A DNA stretch of 40,762 nucleotides from Burkholderiales bacterium (GTDB lineage: Bacteria > Pseudomonadota > Gammaproteobacteria > Burkholderiales > SG8-41), in assembly GCA_919902235.1 (NCBI GenBank), contig CAKKQX010000017.1:1-40762 (forward strand). Direction: 5' to 3'. The notes beneath the pieces are model-generated. The model did no database searches. It saw only the letters and a program-made list of their open reading frames with translations, and was not told the origin of the DNA. The translations under genes were made by a program, and so were the position numbers. How positions within the stretch are numbered: position 1 is the first letter of the stretch; each line of letters starts with the position of its first letter. This document shows, one piece after another, positions 17,629-25,668 of this stretch.

Positions 17629-18059
17629 GTGGTTACCCAACCTGTGCCGTCAGGCCGCGGGCGCAGCGCCAGGGCCGCGCGGTCGCCCGCCACGGCGTAG
17701 CTCGAAAGCCCGTCGATGGTCTCGACTCCGGCCGGGTTGACGGTGATGTTGAAGCTCGACGCCACGCCCTTGCTGTCCTTGAAGATCACCGGGAACATCG
17801 GGCCATAGGCCGCGTACCACGAAGCCGAGGTGGGCAGCGTCGCCGTCGAAGCTCCATTGACCGCGGGCTCGATAAAATAGACGAACACCGGCGCGGCGAC
17901 GGTGAACGCGCCGCTCACGGTGCGGATCGTGCCCTGGAAGATCAGGCTCAGGATGGTGATGAAGAAATCCAGATCGTTGATCTGGTTGATGAGGTTGTTC
18001 AGCGCCGCGCGGTTCTGCGTCAGGTCTTGCGGCCCCGAGATGAGCGGAATGCGCGCCAC
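17625..18059 (-). CDS. fibre/appendage-like virion protein
   Basis: [28 protein letters not shown]...[54 protein letters not shown]: typical fibre C-terminal motif. Confidence 0.7.
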   Translation of the reverse strand: MARIPLISGPQDLTQNRAALNNLINQINDLDFFITILSLIFQGTIRTVSGAFTVAAPVFVYFIEPAVNGASTATLPTSASWYAAYGPMFPVIFKDSKGVASSFNITVNPAGVETIDGLSSYAVAGDRAALALRPRPDGTGWVTT

Positions 18060-18063
18060 GACG

Positions 18064-18492
18064 TTATTTCCAGAACAAATTTATCGTGAATACCGAGGCT
18101 GCGGGGATGACCGTGCTGTTGTCGGCCGCGCCCGAGACGACGCAGTAGGCGATGCCCGTGCTGAACGTCTCGCCCCAACCCAGATAGATGTTCGACACGA
18201 CGCCCGTGGTCAGGCTCGGGATCACGAAGCGCGCCTTGGGCGTGTCCGTGCCGCAGGTCGGGGCCGCCGCCTTATCGTAGAGCTTGAGCCATGCCGGGCT
18301 GGAACTGATGCTCGACAGGGACAGGCCATACACCTGGCCGAAGGTCGCCTTGGCGACGCCCGCGTTGTCGCTGGCCGCCGCGATGAAGCTGGTGGTGGAC
18401 AGGCCGCCGGACGTGGGCGGCGGGTTCTGGGCCGCCAGGGGAAGCGCTACGGCCAGCGCCAGGAACAGGCCCGCGACAAAACGACGCAGCAT
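18064..18492 (-). CDS. small appendage-like protein with signal peptide
   Basis: MLRRFVAGLFLALAVALPLAAQNPPPTSGG...; SD GAGGAGGG upstream supports the start. Confidence 0.65.
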   Translation of the reverse strand: MLRRFVAGLFLALAVALPLAAQNPPPTSGGLSTTSFIAAASDNAGVAKATFGQVYGLSLSSISSSPAWLKLYDKAAAPTCGTDTPKARFVIPSLTTGVVSNIYLGWGETFSTGIAYCVVSGAADNSTVIPAASVFTINLFWK

Positions 18493-18512
18493 TATCTCAG
18501 CCCTCCTCGATA

Positions 18513-18533
18513 GCGCGCTCCGGCAGAGCGCGC
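18513..18533. repeat. perfect 8-bp inverted repeat (stem-loop) in divergent intergenic region
   Basis: GCGCGCTC-cggca-GAGCGCGC. Confidence 0.8.
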
Positions 18534-18565
18534 GCATACTATGCCTAGTCGCAAAAGGGGGCAAC

Positions 18566-19873
18566 ATGCCGACATTCGACAAGGGATTGCGCTTCGCCGG
18601 CGCGGCCGCGCTGTTCGCCGCGCTGCTGGTTCCGCTGATCGTCGTGCCTGGGCAGATGTTTCCGTTCATCGCTCCGCGCGCGCAGTTTTTTCGTCTATGC
18701 GTCGATGCGGCGACGGTCTGCCTGGGCCTGCTGATCCTGCGCGGCGTGATGACCTTCCCCCGCTTGGGAGTCATCGGCGTGTGCTTCGGCCTCTACGCCG
18801 CCGCCATGCTGGCGGCCGACCTCATGGCCTGGCGGCCGTCCCTGGCGCTGTTTTCCACCATCGAGCGATTCGACGGCTACATGGCGTTGGTCTGGGCGTT
18901 CGGCTATTTCGCGGCCGCGGCCGCGCTGCTGCGCGGGCTCTGGCGGCACTATCTCGCGGGCATGATGATCGTGGCCTTCCTGGCCCTGGGCGCGGCCGTC
19001 TATCAGCTCGCCGGCTGGTTCGCTACCGGCTTTCCGACGCCGCCCCGCGTGTACGGCTCGATCGGCAACCCGTCCTACCTCGGCACCTATGCCGCCCTGT
19101 GCCTGTTTCTCGCGGCATGGCTCTGGAAGGCGGGCTGGCGGCGCTGGGCTGCCCTCGGGTTCGCCTCAAGCCTGGTGTCATTGGTGCTGTCCCAGACGCG
19201 GGGAGCGGTATTAGGGGCCATCCTGGGCGGTTTGGCGGCTATGTGGCTCTCCGGCCGCTGGCGCGCCAAGCAAATCGCCATTTTCGGCCTGGCGTCCCTG
19301 GTCCTGGCCGGAATGGTGGCCTACGCCCTGCCCGACTGGCCTTCGCTTGCCCGATTCCGCCCCACAATCGCCAACGAGCGATGGGAGGTCTGGGCCGTGG
19401 CGCTCGATGCCTTCACGCGCCATCCCGTGCTGGGATGGGGCCACGAAGGCTTCGCGCAGGCTTTCCTGATGCTGGCGGACAAGGGCGCGCCGCAGGGGAT
19501 GCTACCCTACGACCGCGCGCACAACCTGCTGCTGGACAAAATGGTGGAAGGCGGCTTGCTGGGGGCGGGCGCCTACGTGGCCCTCTTCCTGGCCGCTGCC
19601 TCGGCTGCCCGCAAGCAGCCCATCCTGATCGGGTTCCTGGTCTGCTACGCCGTCTCGAACATGTTCCTGTTCGAGGTTCTGGTCACGCAGGCCGCGTTCC
19701 TGGCGTTCCTGGCGATGCTAGTAGGCGGGGACGTAGCGCAGCGCCCCGGTGTCGTCGCGCACGGTGAACCACTTCACGATGGTCGTGCTCGCTCCCGTCG
19801 GGCCGAGCGAGGTCGTGGTCACGGCCACGGTGCCGTTGGCCGTCCACGCGCCGGTTCCGGCGAACTGGACTAG
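18566..19873 (+). CDS. O-antigen ligase/polymerase family (Wzy/WaaL-like) membrane protein
   Basis: 435 aa polytopic protein; GSIGNPSYLGTYAAL, LSQTRGAVLGAILGG, NERWEVWAVALDAFTRHPVLGWGHEGFAQAF, RAHNLLLDKMVEGGLLGAGAYV are Wzy_C hallmarks. SD AAAGGGGG before the ATG. Confidence 0.9.
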   Translation: MPTFDKGLRFAGAAALFAALLVPLIVVPGQMFPFIAPRAQFFRLCVDAATVCLGLLILRGVMTFPRLGVIGVCFGLYAAAMLAADLMAWRPSLALFSTIERFDGYMALVWAFGYFAAAAALLRGLWRHYLAGMMIVAFLALGAAVYQLAGWFATGFPTPPRVYGSIGNPSYLGTYAALCLFLAAWLWKAGWRRWAALGFASSLVSLVLSQTRGAVLGAILGGLAAMWLSGRWRAKQIAIFGLASLVLAGMVAYALPDWPSLARFRPTIANERWEVWAVALDAFTRHPVLGWGHEGFAQAFLMLADKGAPQGMLPYDRAHNLLLDKMVEGGLLGAGAYVALFLAAASAARKQPILIGFLVCYAVSNMFLFEVLVTQAAFLAFLAMLVGGDVAQRPGVVAHGEPLHDGRARSRRAERGRGHGHGAVGRPRAGSGELD

Positions 19874-20137
19874 GCCGGGATTGGACAGGCCGCCGGTGAT
19901 GAGGAAATTGGTGCGCGGCGTGCCGGTGCCCCCAGGAGCCACGGTCGAGTTGATGTTGTTGATGAGCGTGTTCAGATCGCGCAGCGCGGCGGGGAACTGG
20001 ACCGACGTGGTGGCGGTGCCTGGGCCGGTGAACAGCGACAGGCTGCCCGCATAGACGCCGGGGATGACCAGCACCCCGACCATGAGGCCCAGGCCGACCA
20101 CGATGCCCGAGAAGATTTTCCGCAGAAAGTCCTTCAT
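19718..20137 (-). CDS. appendage-like protein with signal peptide
   Basis: MKDFLRKIFSGIVVGLGLMVGVLVIPGVYAGSLSLFTG...ALRDLNTLINNINSTV...; SD TGGAGG upstream. Confidence 0.65.
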   Translation of the reverse strand: MKDFLRKIFSGIVVGLGLMVGVLVIPGVYAGSLSLFTGPGTATTSVQFPAALRDLNTLINNINSTVAPGGTGTPRTNFLITGGLSNPGLVQFAGTGAWTANGTVAVTTTSLGPTGASTTIVKWFTVRDDTGALRYVPAY

Positions 20138-20172
20138 CGTCGCCTCCAGCGATCAAGCCCTAGGGCCGTTGC

Positions 20173-20192
20173 GCGGGGGACAATACCCCCGC
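20173..20192. repeat. perfect 7-bp GC stem-loop between lysis and appendage genes
   Basis: GCGGGGG-acaata-CCCCCGC. Confidence 0.75.
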
Positions 20193-20199
20193 TTGTACG

Positions 20200-20820
20200 C
20201 TACCGCAAGGGCCCGAGCATGCTCCGCCAGCCCTCGCCGTCGGGAGACGGCCGCCACAGATCGGCGGCCGCGACCAAACTGCCGTGCGTTTCCTTGGGAT
20301 AGTAGACGTTCTCGGCGCATAGCGGCATCGCCTGGTTGATCTTGCCGCCCAGCGTGTTCAGGCCCAGCTCGCCCAGGCGCTGCCACGGAGTGCCCTTTTC
20401 CTCGTCGGTGTAGATGTGGACCCAGCGCAGCGAGCGATCGCGCAGCGCCCGGTATTCGTCGCCCATGTCCGCGCGCACGGGCGTCGCGACCGTGACGACA
20501 GTATCTATCCGCAGGCCGAAACGCGCGGCATAAGCCGCGACCTGGCCGCCATGGGAATGCGCGATCAGCGAAACCATGCGACCGGGGCATTTGAGAGCCG
20601 CGTACCACGCCAGCGCGCGGCCGGCCGCGTCCCAATGGAAGTTGTTCCTGTCCACGCCATCCAGCGCGGTGCTCCAATAAAACGGGTCGCTGTCGTCGAG
20701 CGGCTGATAGCCGCCCTCCTTGAGCATCCGCCAGAACTCGGAGCCGGGACGCCACCAATCGGCGTTAGCCCCCGTCTCCAGGCCCCATGTGCCCGCTATC
20801 GTTACGACCGGAGCGGCCAT
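20200..20820 (-). CDS. alpha/beta hydrolase (lipase/esterase-like)
   Basis: MAAPVVTIAGTWGLETGANADWW...MVSLIAHSHGGQVAAYAARFG...VVTVATPV...KETHGSLV: nucleophile elbow and late His. Confidence 0.8.
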   Translation of the reverse strand: MAAPVVTIAGTWGLETGANADWWRPGSEFWRMLKEGGYQPLDDSDPFYWSTALDGVDRNNFHWDAAGRALAWYAALKCPGRMVSLIAHSHGGQVAAYAARFGLRIDTVVTVATPVRADMGDEYRALRDRSLRWVHIYTDEEKGTPWQRLGELGLNTLGGKINQAMPLCAENVYYPKETHGSLVAAADLWRPSPDGEGWRSMLGPLR

Positions 20821-21350
20821 TACAGGCCTGGGATGCCCACCGACATCAGCGCGCCGCGCACCCCCACCTTCCCGGCGATGGCGAGGATGGCCTGACGCTC
20901 GTCCATGATCAGCGGCGCACACGCGATGGTCAGTTCGTTATGCGTGTTCTGCGAGTTCGGGCTGTTCAGCAGGTCGCGCTTCTTCTGGAAGGCCGAGAAC
21001 GCGCCGGCCACCTGCCCGACCGTGGCCTGCGGATCGCCCAACCCCTTAACCTTCTCCAGCAGCTTTTCCCAGCACGGGGCCGATACCGTGTCGTTGTGCG
21101 CCCGCGCGTCGGCTAGGGCCACGGTCAGATCGGCCGCCGTGAACGCCAGGAGAAACTTCACCGGATCCACGTCGCCCTCGGCGTCCGTCGCAGCCAGCTT
21201 GGCCTGCTCGCGGTTCGCCTGGATGCCGCCGCACGACGCCATGACGAGGGCCACGACGAACAGCGCGGCGGACAGGAGGAGGCCGCGGCCCACGGCGCGC
21301 GCGTCGCGCATGCCGGCGGCCATTTCTTCCAAGAACGACAGCGACTTCAT
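20820..21350 (-). CDS. phage lipoprotein, lysis module
   Basis: MKSLSFLEEMAAGMRDARAVGRGLLLSAALFVVALVMASCGGIQANREQ...: lipobox VMASC|G; TAATG overlap with the hydrolase. Confidence 0.7.
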   Translation of the reverse strand: MKSLSFLEEMAAGMRDARAVGRGLLLSAALFVVALVMASCGGIQANREQAKLAATDAEGDVDPVKFLLAFTAADLTVALADARAHNDTVSAPCWEKLLEKVKGLGDPQATVGQVAGAFSAFQKKRDLLNSPNSQNTHNELTIACAPLIMDERQAILAIAGKVGVRGALMSVGIPGL

Positions 21351-21703
21351 TTCGTGCCCCCTTGCGGCGCCGGGATTGGCGCGGCGGCTGGCGCGATGTC
21401 CTTGCGGGCGCTCCCGGCCGACGAGCCCAGGTAGTAATTGACCACCTGCGTGAACGAAGCGGTCAGGGTGCCGATGTTGATGAGTAGGATTTTTTCCATC
21501 GTCTCGGACATCTGGATGCCCGGCCGCGCCAGCAACACGAAGATCAGCGCGAAAAACCCCAGCACCACCATGATCGTGACCGCCACCGCGCCGTAGGCCA
21601 TCAGCTTGTTGGCGCGGTCCAGCGAGATTTTGTGGATCAGCGAGCGCGACGGGCCATTGGAGGCGGCTGGCGCGGACGGCGGCGGGACGGCGCTGGCGGT
21701 CAT
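21347..21703 (-). CDS. putative holin
   Basis: 118 aa, charged N-terminus then two hydrophobic segments (MAYGAVAVTIMVVLGFFALIFVLLA; ILLINIGTLTASFTQVVNYYLG), next to lysozyme. Confidence 0.65.
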   Translation of the reverse strand: MTASAVPPPSAPAASNGPSRSLIHKISLDRANKLMAYGAVAVTIMVVLGFFALIFVLLARPGIQMSETMEKILLINIGTLTASFTQVVNYYLGSSAGSARKDIAPAAAPIPAPQGGTK

Positions 21704-21712
21704 GGATTTCTC

Positions 21713-22195
21713 CTAAACCATCGGCCTAGGTGTATCACCCGGCCAGTTTCCGGTCAAAAGCATGTCCGCGACCGCCCTCGCGCGCGCTGGCGTCTGCCGC
21801 GCCCACCGGCTCGCCAGTGCCTCGTCGCGCGCGCGGTCCCAATCCCCACGCCGAATCGCGTCCAGCATGAGATTGAAGCCTTCCAGCCTCTGCCGGCCCA
21901 TCTGATAGGCCATGTCCGCCAGAGCCGCCTGGCGCGCGGGCGCGATCGTCTTGAACGCCTCCCGCCCGACCGCCAGGGCTGCATCGTTGGCCGCGCCGGA
22001 CAGCCGGATCGCCAGTAGAATGCCGCACTCGCCCTGCGTCGCCGGATTGACGCTCAAGGCGAAGCCCCAGCCGAAGGTAGGGTTGCCCTTGATCCTGTCA
22101 CCAGGCCCGAGCTTCTCGCCCGTGGCGTCGTCGTAGATGTAGCCGCGAAAGCCCTCGTGAAGCTTTATCAGGTCTTCCAGGCTGCGGATTGCCAT
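21713..22195 (-). CDS. GH24 lysozyme (endolysin)
   Basis: LIKLHEGFRGYIYDDATGEKLGPGDRIKGNPTFGWGFAL: E...D...T catalytic arrangement of T4-type lysozymes. Confidence 0.9.
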   Translation of the reverse strand: MAIRSLEDLIKLHEGFRGYIYDDATGEKLGPGDRIKGNPTFGWGFALSVNPATQGECGILLAIRLSGAANDAALAVGREAFKTIAPARQAALADMAYQMGRQRLEGFNLMLDAIRRGDWDRARDEALASRWARQTPARARAVADMLLTGNWPGDTPRPMV

Positions 22196-22276
22196 CCCGA
22201 TCCCCCTGTGTTAAAAAGATGCCGTGCGGTCGCTCCGCGTGACCGTGCCTCTGACGATTTCCTCCCTGTTGAACTA

Positions 22277-22303
22277 GCCCCGCTTCGGCGGGGCCTCTTT
22301 TTT
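22277..22303 (+). terminator. intrinsic terminator oriented on the + strand
   Basis: GCCCCGC-TTCG-GCGGGGC followed by CTCTTTTTT; UUCG tetraloop. Confidence 0.75.
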
Positions 22304-22671
22304 CAAGTGCCGCTGCCGAAGAACTTCATCAGTTTCTCGACCCACACGATGCCCGAGCCGCCCGCCGTTGGAATGCCGACGCCAAACGCGATGCCCGTGG
22401 CCCTGGCCTTTAGGCGCTCCATGTCCTCGCGGTGCTTCTTCAGGCCGCTCACGTCGTGCTTGACCGCCTCGACATCCTGGACGAAGCCGCGCAGTCCGAG
22501 CAACTCGACGTTCATCACATCGAGCTTCTGCTTGAACGCGCCCCAATCCTTCAGGAACTCGTCGCCCTGCTTCATCCGCATTTCCATGATCGTCTCGATC
22601 TTGGTCAGGCGGTCGCCGAACTGAATTGCCAGATCGGCCGCGCCGTTGCGATGGCGGGGAGGCACGGTCAC
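22303..22671 (-). CDS. XhlA-like coiled-coil/C-terminal membrane protein
   Basis: Coiled coil (LTKIETIMEMRMKQGDEFLKDW...) then hydrophobic ATGIAFGVGIPTAGGSGIVWVEKLMKFF. Confidence 0.55.
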   Translation of the reverse strand: MTVPPRHRNGAADLAIQFGDRLTKIETIMEMRMKQGDEFLKDWGAFKQKLDVMNVELLGLRGFVQDVEAVKHDVSGLKKHREDMERLKARATGIAFGVGIPTAGGSGIVWVEKLMKFFGSGT

Positions 22672-22676
22672 ATCAC

Positions 22677-23765
22677 CTAGTTGCGAATTATCTTGTTCAC
22701 GACGGCGGTTGGCTGCACGTTCTCGCTCGACCCGCCGGCGCCGCTCGATACCGCGCCCGACGCGCCCGTGACCGCCCCGTTGCTCGGCCGAACGATGTCC
22801 AGGTTCGGCGGCGTGCCGACAGCTCCAAACAAGGAGCCGACGCCATCGGCGGTCACACGCAAAGGCGTGGGAGTCGAGCCCGTGGAGATTCCTCGCGCCG
22901 CCGCGCTATCGACATAGGTTCCCGCCGCATGGGTGTGCGCCTGCATCCGCTGATCGCCGCAGGTCGCCCCCAGCGTCGTTCCGGTGCAGCCGCTCGTCGC
23001 CGTGAGACGGCTCGCCGCCGACCCGCCCATGTCGTCCTTGCCGGCCGCCAAGCGCCCGCGCAGGTCCGGCAGCCGGAAATTCCCCGCGCCCTCGCCGCCC
23101 GTGTTCCAGTTGGTCGAGATCGCCGTGTAAAGCCCGGCATAGCCCGCCTGGGCCACGATCTGGCCATAGGTCAACTGCCAGCCAGCCGGGGCGGTAGCCC
23201 CGGCGAAGTCCTTGACGACCCCCGGATCGTCGGTAACGGACGGATTCAGCAGCAGATAGCGGCTGCCGTCGTACATCAGGTTGTAAAGGCCGCCCGAGAC
23301 GATCTCGCCGCCGCCCAGCGTCGTCACGCCCGCGCTGCCGGTAGCCCGGTAGATCGCCGTCGCGCCCGTGGAGACCGCGTTCATCGTGGTCGCGCCAGTG
23401 TTCGACACCGTGGAGATGAACGACAGGATTTTCCCGGCCACCAGGGTGAAAGCGTTGGGCGAGACCGTCGTGACCACCAGCGTGTTGGGCGTACTGGTGA
23501 CGGCGGTGGCGTAGTAGTTGTTCGTGCCGCCCTGGGCCGCGCTCAACGGCGTGGTCAGCCCGGACAGGCTGGTGATGTCGCTGTTCGCGCCGTTGGCCGC
23601 CGCGTTGGCGTTCACGCAGGCTATCGTGGCGTTGAAGTTCGCCATCACCTGCGTCGCGCTGGCGGTCGTGCCTTCCTGCAAATTGAACGGAGCCGAACCG
23701 CAGATCACCGCCTGGGCGGGCGACGCAAACAGCAGCGCCGCCAGGAGGGCCAGAATTTTCTTCAT
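22677..23765 (-). CDS. tail-collar-domain fibre protein with signal peptide
   Basis: MKKILALLAALLFASPAQAVICG...; FAGATAPAGWQLTYGQIVAQAGYAGLYTAI...GNFRLPDLRGRLAAGKDDMGGSAASRLT = phage tail collar domain. Confidence 0.85.
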   Translation of the reverse strand: MKKILALLAALLFASPAQAVICGSAPFNLQEGTTASATQVMANFNATIACVNANAAANGANSDITSLSGLTTPLSAAQGGTNNYYATAVTSTPNTLVVTTVSPNAFTLVAGKILSFISTVSNTGATTMNAVSTGATAIYRATGSAGVTTLGGGEIVSGGLYNLMYDGSRYLLLNPSVTDDPGVVKDFAGATAPAGWQLTYGQIVAQAGYAGLYTAISTNWNTGGEGAGNFRLPDLRGRLAAGKDDMGGSAASRLTATSGCTGTTLGATCGDQRMQAHTHAAGTYVDSAAARGISTGSTPTPLRVTADGVGSLFGAVGTPPNLDIVRPSNGAVTGASGAVSSGAGGSSENVQPTAVVNKIIRN

Positions 23766-23766
23766 G

Positions 23767-25389
23767 TCACGTCCCCGTGTCCTGCAAGAGGTAGCCCAAC
23801 TGCTCGAAGCGCATGTAGAGGTTGCCGATCCGCACCTGGCCCGACGAGTTGCCGTGCAGCAGCAGCGACCCCTGCTTGAACACCAGCGGCTTTTCCCACG
23901 GAATCTGGCGCTGCTTTAAGACCGAGGTTGAGCCCCATGTCGCGGCGCCCCAGGTGAACGATCCCCACACCGGCCCGGCGCTGGCGCTGTTGAATAGCGA
24001 CACGCTGTTCAACACCGTCCCGTCCTCGTCCTGGAACGAGCAATCGACCTGCTGCTGCGCCGGAAGCTGCATCATCACGGCCGTCTCGTTCAGGCAGTTC
24101 TCGTTCATCCCGCCGCTGTCCGGCAGCAGCACCGTCTGGAAATCCCAGGTCAGCGTCGCGCCGTCCTCGGTGAAGATGGCGAGTGCCGAGGGATAGGCCG
24201 CGCTGGTGTAGAGCGCGATAGTGTCGAACTGCGGCGCCATCACGAAGGTCGAGCCCCAAGGCTGGATCGCCGCCGCCGCGCAGGTGTGCGGCCCGGTCCA
24301 AATCTTACGCGAGAAATCGAACCAGTATTCCTGCCAGGGCGTCCCGGCCGCGACGTTGTTCTGCACCGAGAAGCGCAGCGTATCGGCCGTGGACGCGCCG
24401 ACGATGCGCGAGGGCGTCACCGCGTTGATGAACGGATTGGTGATGCCGTCGCCGCCGTCGCCGATCGGTTCCGACACGTTCGCGCCGTAGTCGATCAGGC
24501 GCAATCCGTCCGGCGAGATGAAGGCGATGCCCGCAGGCGTGTCGCAGATCGACAGCGGCGCGTCGGTGCCGGTCGCCACGTTCAACTGGTTCACGGCCCA
24601 GGTGCTGGTCGCGAAGTCGCCGGTGATCTGGTACATCGTGACCGCGCCCTTGAACGCGATCAGCGATTGCACGACGCCGCCCGAGGTCGTCGCCAGGGGA
24701 AGCTGCGCCAGGGCCGTCACCGCCGTGCTGTCGCCGATGGTCAGCACCTGCGTCGCGTTGGTGATGACCAGCGGATTGCCGCTGTCCGAGGCGTTGAGCG
24801 CGTTGCCGCAGATGTAGTAGGCCCGGCCGCCGAACTGCGCCACGCCCGTCGGCACGCTCGGCAGCACGTTGGTCGCGGTGTTGCCAGCACTCCAAGCCGG
24901 GGCGCTCGGCGTCGAGATGTTGATCCAGCCGACATAGTTTCCCGAGGCCGCGCTGAAACCGGGATGCGTCACCACGATACGCGTGCCCACCAGCTTCATT
25001 ATCGGCGGCGTCCATGCGCCGGTGGACAACTGGCTGGTCGGGCAGTTCGCGCCGCCGCCACTCGGCACCACGCCCGAGACCGCCACGAAGGCGTTGGCCG
25101 ACAGGTCGTAGCAGTAGGGCCGGTCCACACCGCCCGATATGCCCGCCATGAAATAAATCTGGTTGCCCACCACCAGCGACGCGCTGATGAAGGCGGTGAT
25201 CGCCGGGCTGGGCGGGAAGCCGGCGAGCGCCACCGCCGCCGGGCGGCACATGAACAGGCCCTTGGTCGTAGGATCGGGGATCAGATTGGCGAGCTGCGTC
25301 ATCGCCCCAGGGAAAGCGTTGCCGCCGTCGAGCGCGTCGCTGATGCCGCTCGGCGTCCATTTCAGCGGGCGCGAGTTGCGGATCGCCAT
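23767..25389 (-). CDS. podovirus-type tail/stopper structural protein
   Basis: 540 aa beta-rich protein (MAIRNSRPLKWTPSGISDALDGGNAFPGAMTQLANLIPDPTTKGLFMCRPA...). Confidence 0.65.
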   Translation of the reverse strand: MAIRNSRPLKWTPSGISDALDGGNAFPGAMTQLANLIPDPTTKGLFMCRPAAVALAGFPPSPAITAFISASLVVGNQIYFMAGISGGVDRPYCYDLSANAFVAVSGVVPSGGGANCPTSQLSTGAWTPPIMKLVGTRIVVTHPGFSAASGNYVGWINISTPSAPAWSAGNTATNVLPSVPTGVAQFGGRAYYICGNALNASDSGNPLVITNATQVLTIGDSTAVTALAQLPLATTSGGVVQSLIAFKGAVTMYQITGDFATSTWAVNQLNVATGTDAPLSICDTPAGIAFISPDGLRLIDYGANVSEPIGDGGDGITNPFINAVTPSRIVGASTADTLRFSVQNNVAAGTPWQEYWFDFSRKIWTGPHTCAAAAIQPWGSTFVMAPQFDTIALYTSAAYPSALAIFTEDGATLTWDFQTVLLPDSGGMNENCLNETAVMMQLPAQQQVDCSFQDEDGTVLNSVSLFNSASAGPVWGSFTWGAATWGSTSVLKQRQIPWEKPLVFKQGSLLLHGNSSGQVRIGNLYMRFEQLGYLLQDTGT

Positions 25390-25392
25390 CGA

Positions 25393-25668
25393 TCACGCCA
25401 AACGGAGGCCACGAACCGGAGCCATCGTAGCCCCCGCCGTGAAGCATACGCCGCGCATCAACATGCCGGCCGCCTTGTCGATGTCCGGCATCGATCCGGC
25501 GACATAAAGCCTTCCTTCACGATCGATCCCGACCAATACAAGATCGGAAAGGCCGGCTTTCTTCGCGCCGTCGAGAACGCGGCCAACCTCCACCGCAAGC
25601 CCAATATCCCGGCGCTCCACTCCCGGAAGTGTGTAGATTTTGGCCGCCTTCTTTCGGTTTTTCGCCAT
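25393..25668 (-). CDS. hypothetical structural-module protein
   Basis: 91 aa ORF, TGATG overlap with upstream ORF. Confidence 0.6.
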   Translation of the reverse strand: MAKNRKKAAKIYTLPGVERRDIGLAVEVGRVLDGAKKAGLSDLVLVGIDREGRLYVAGSMPDIDKAAGMLMRGVCFTAGATMAPVRGLRLA

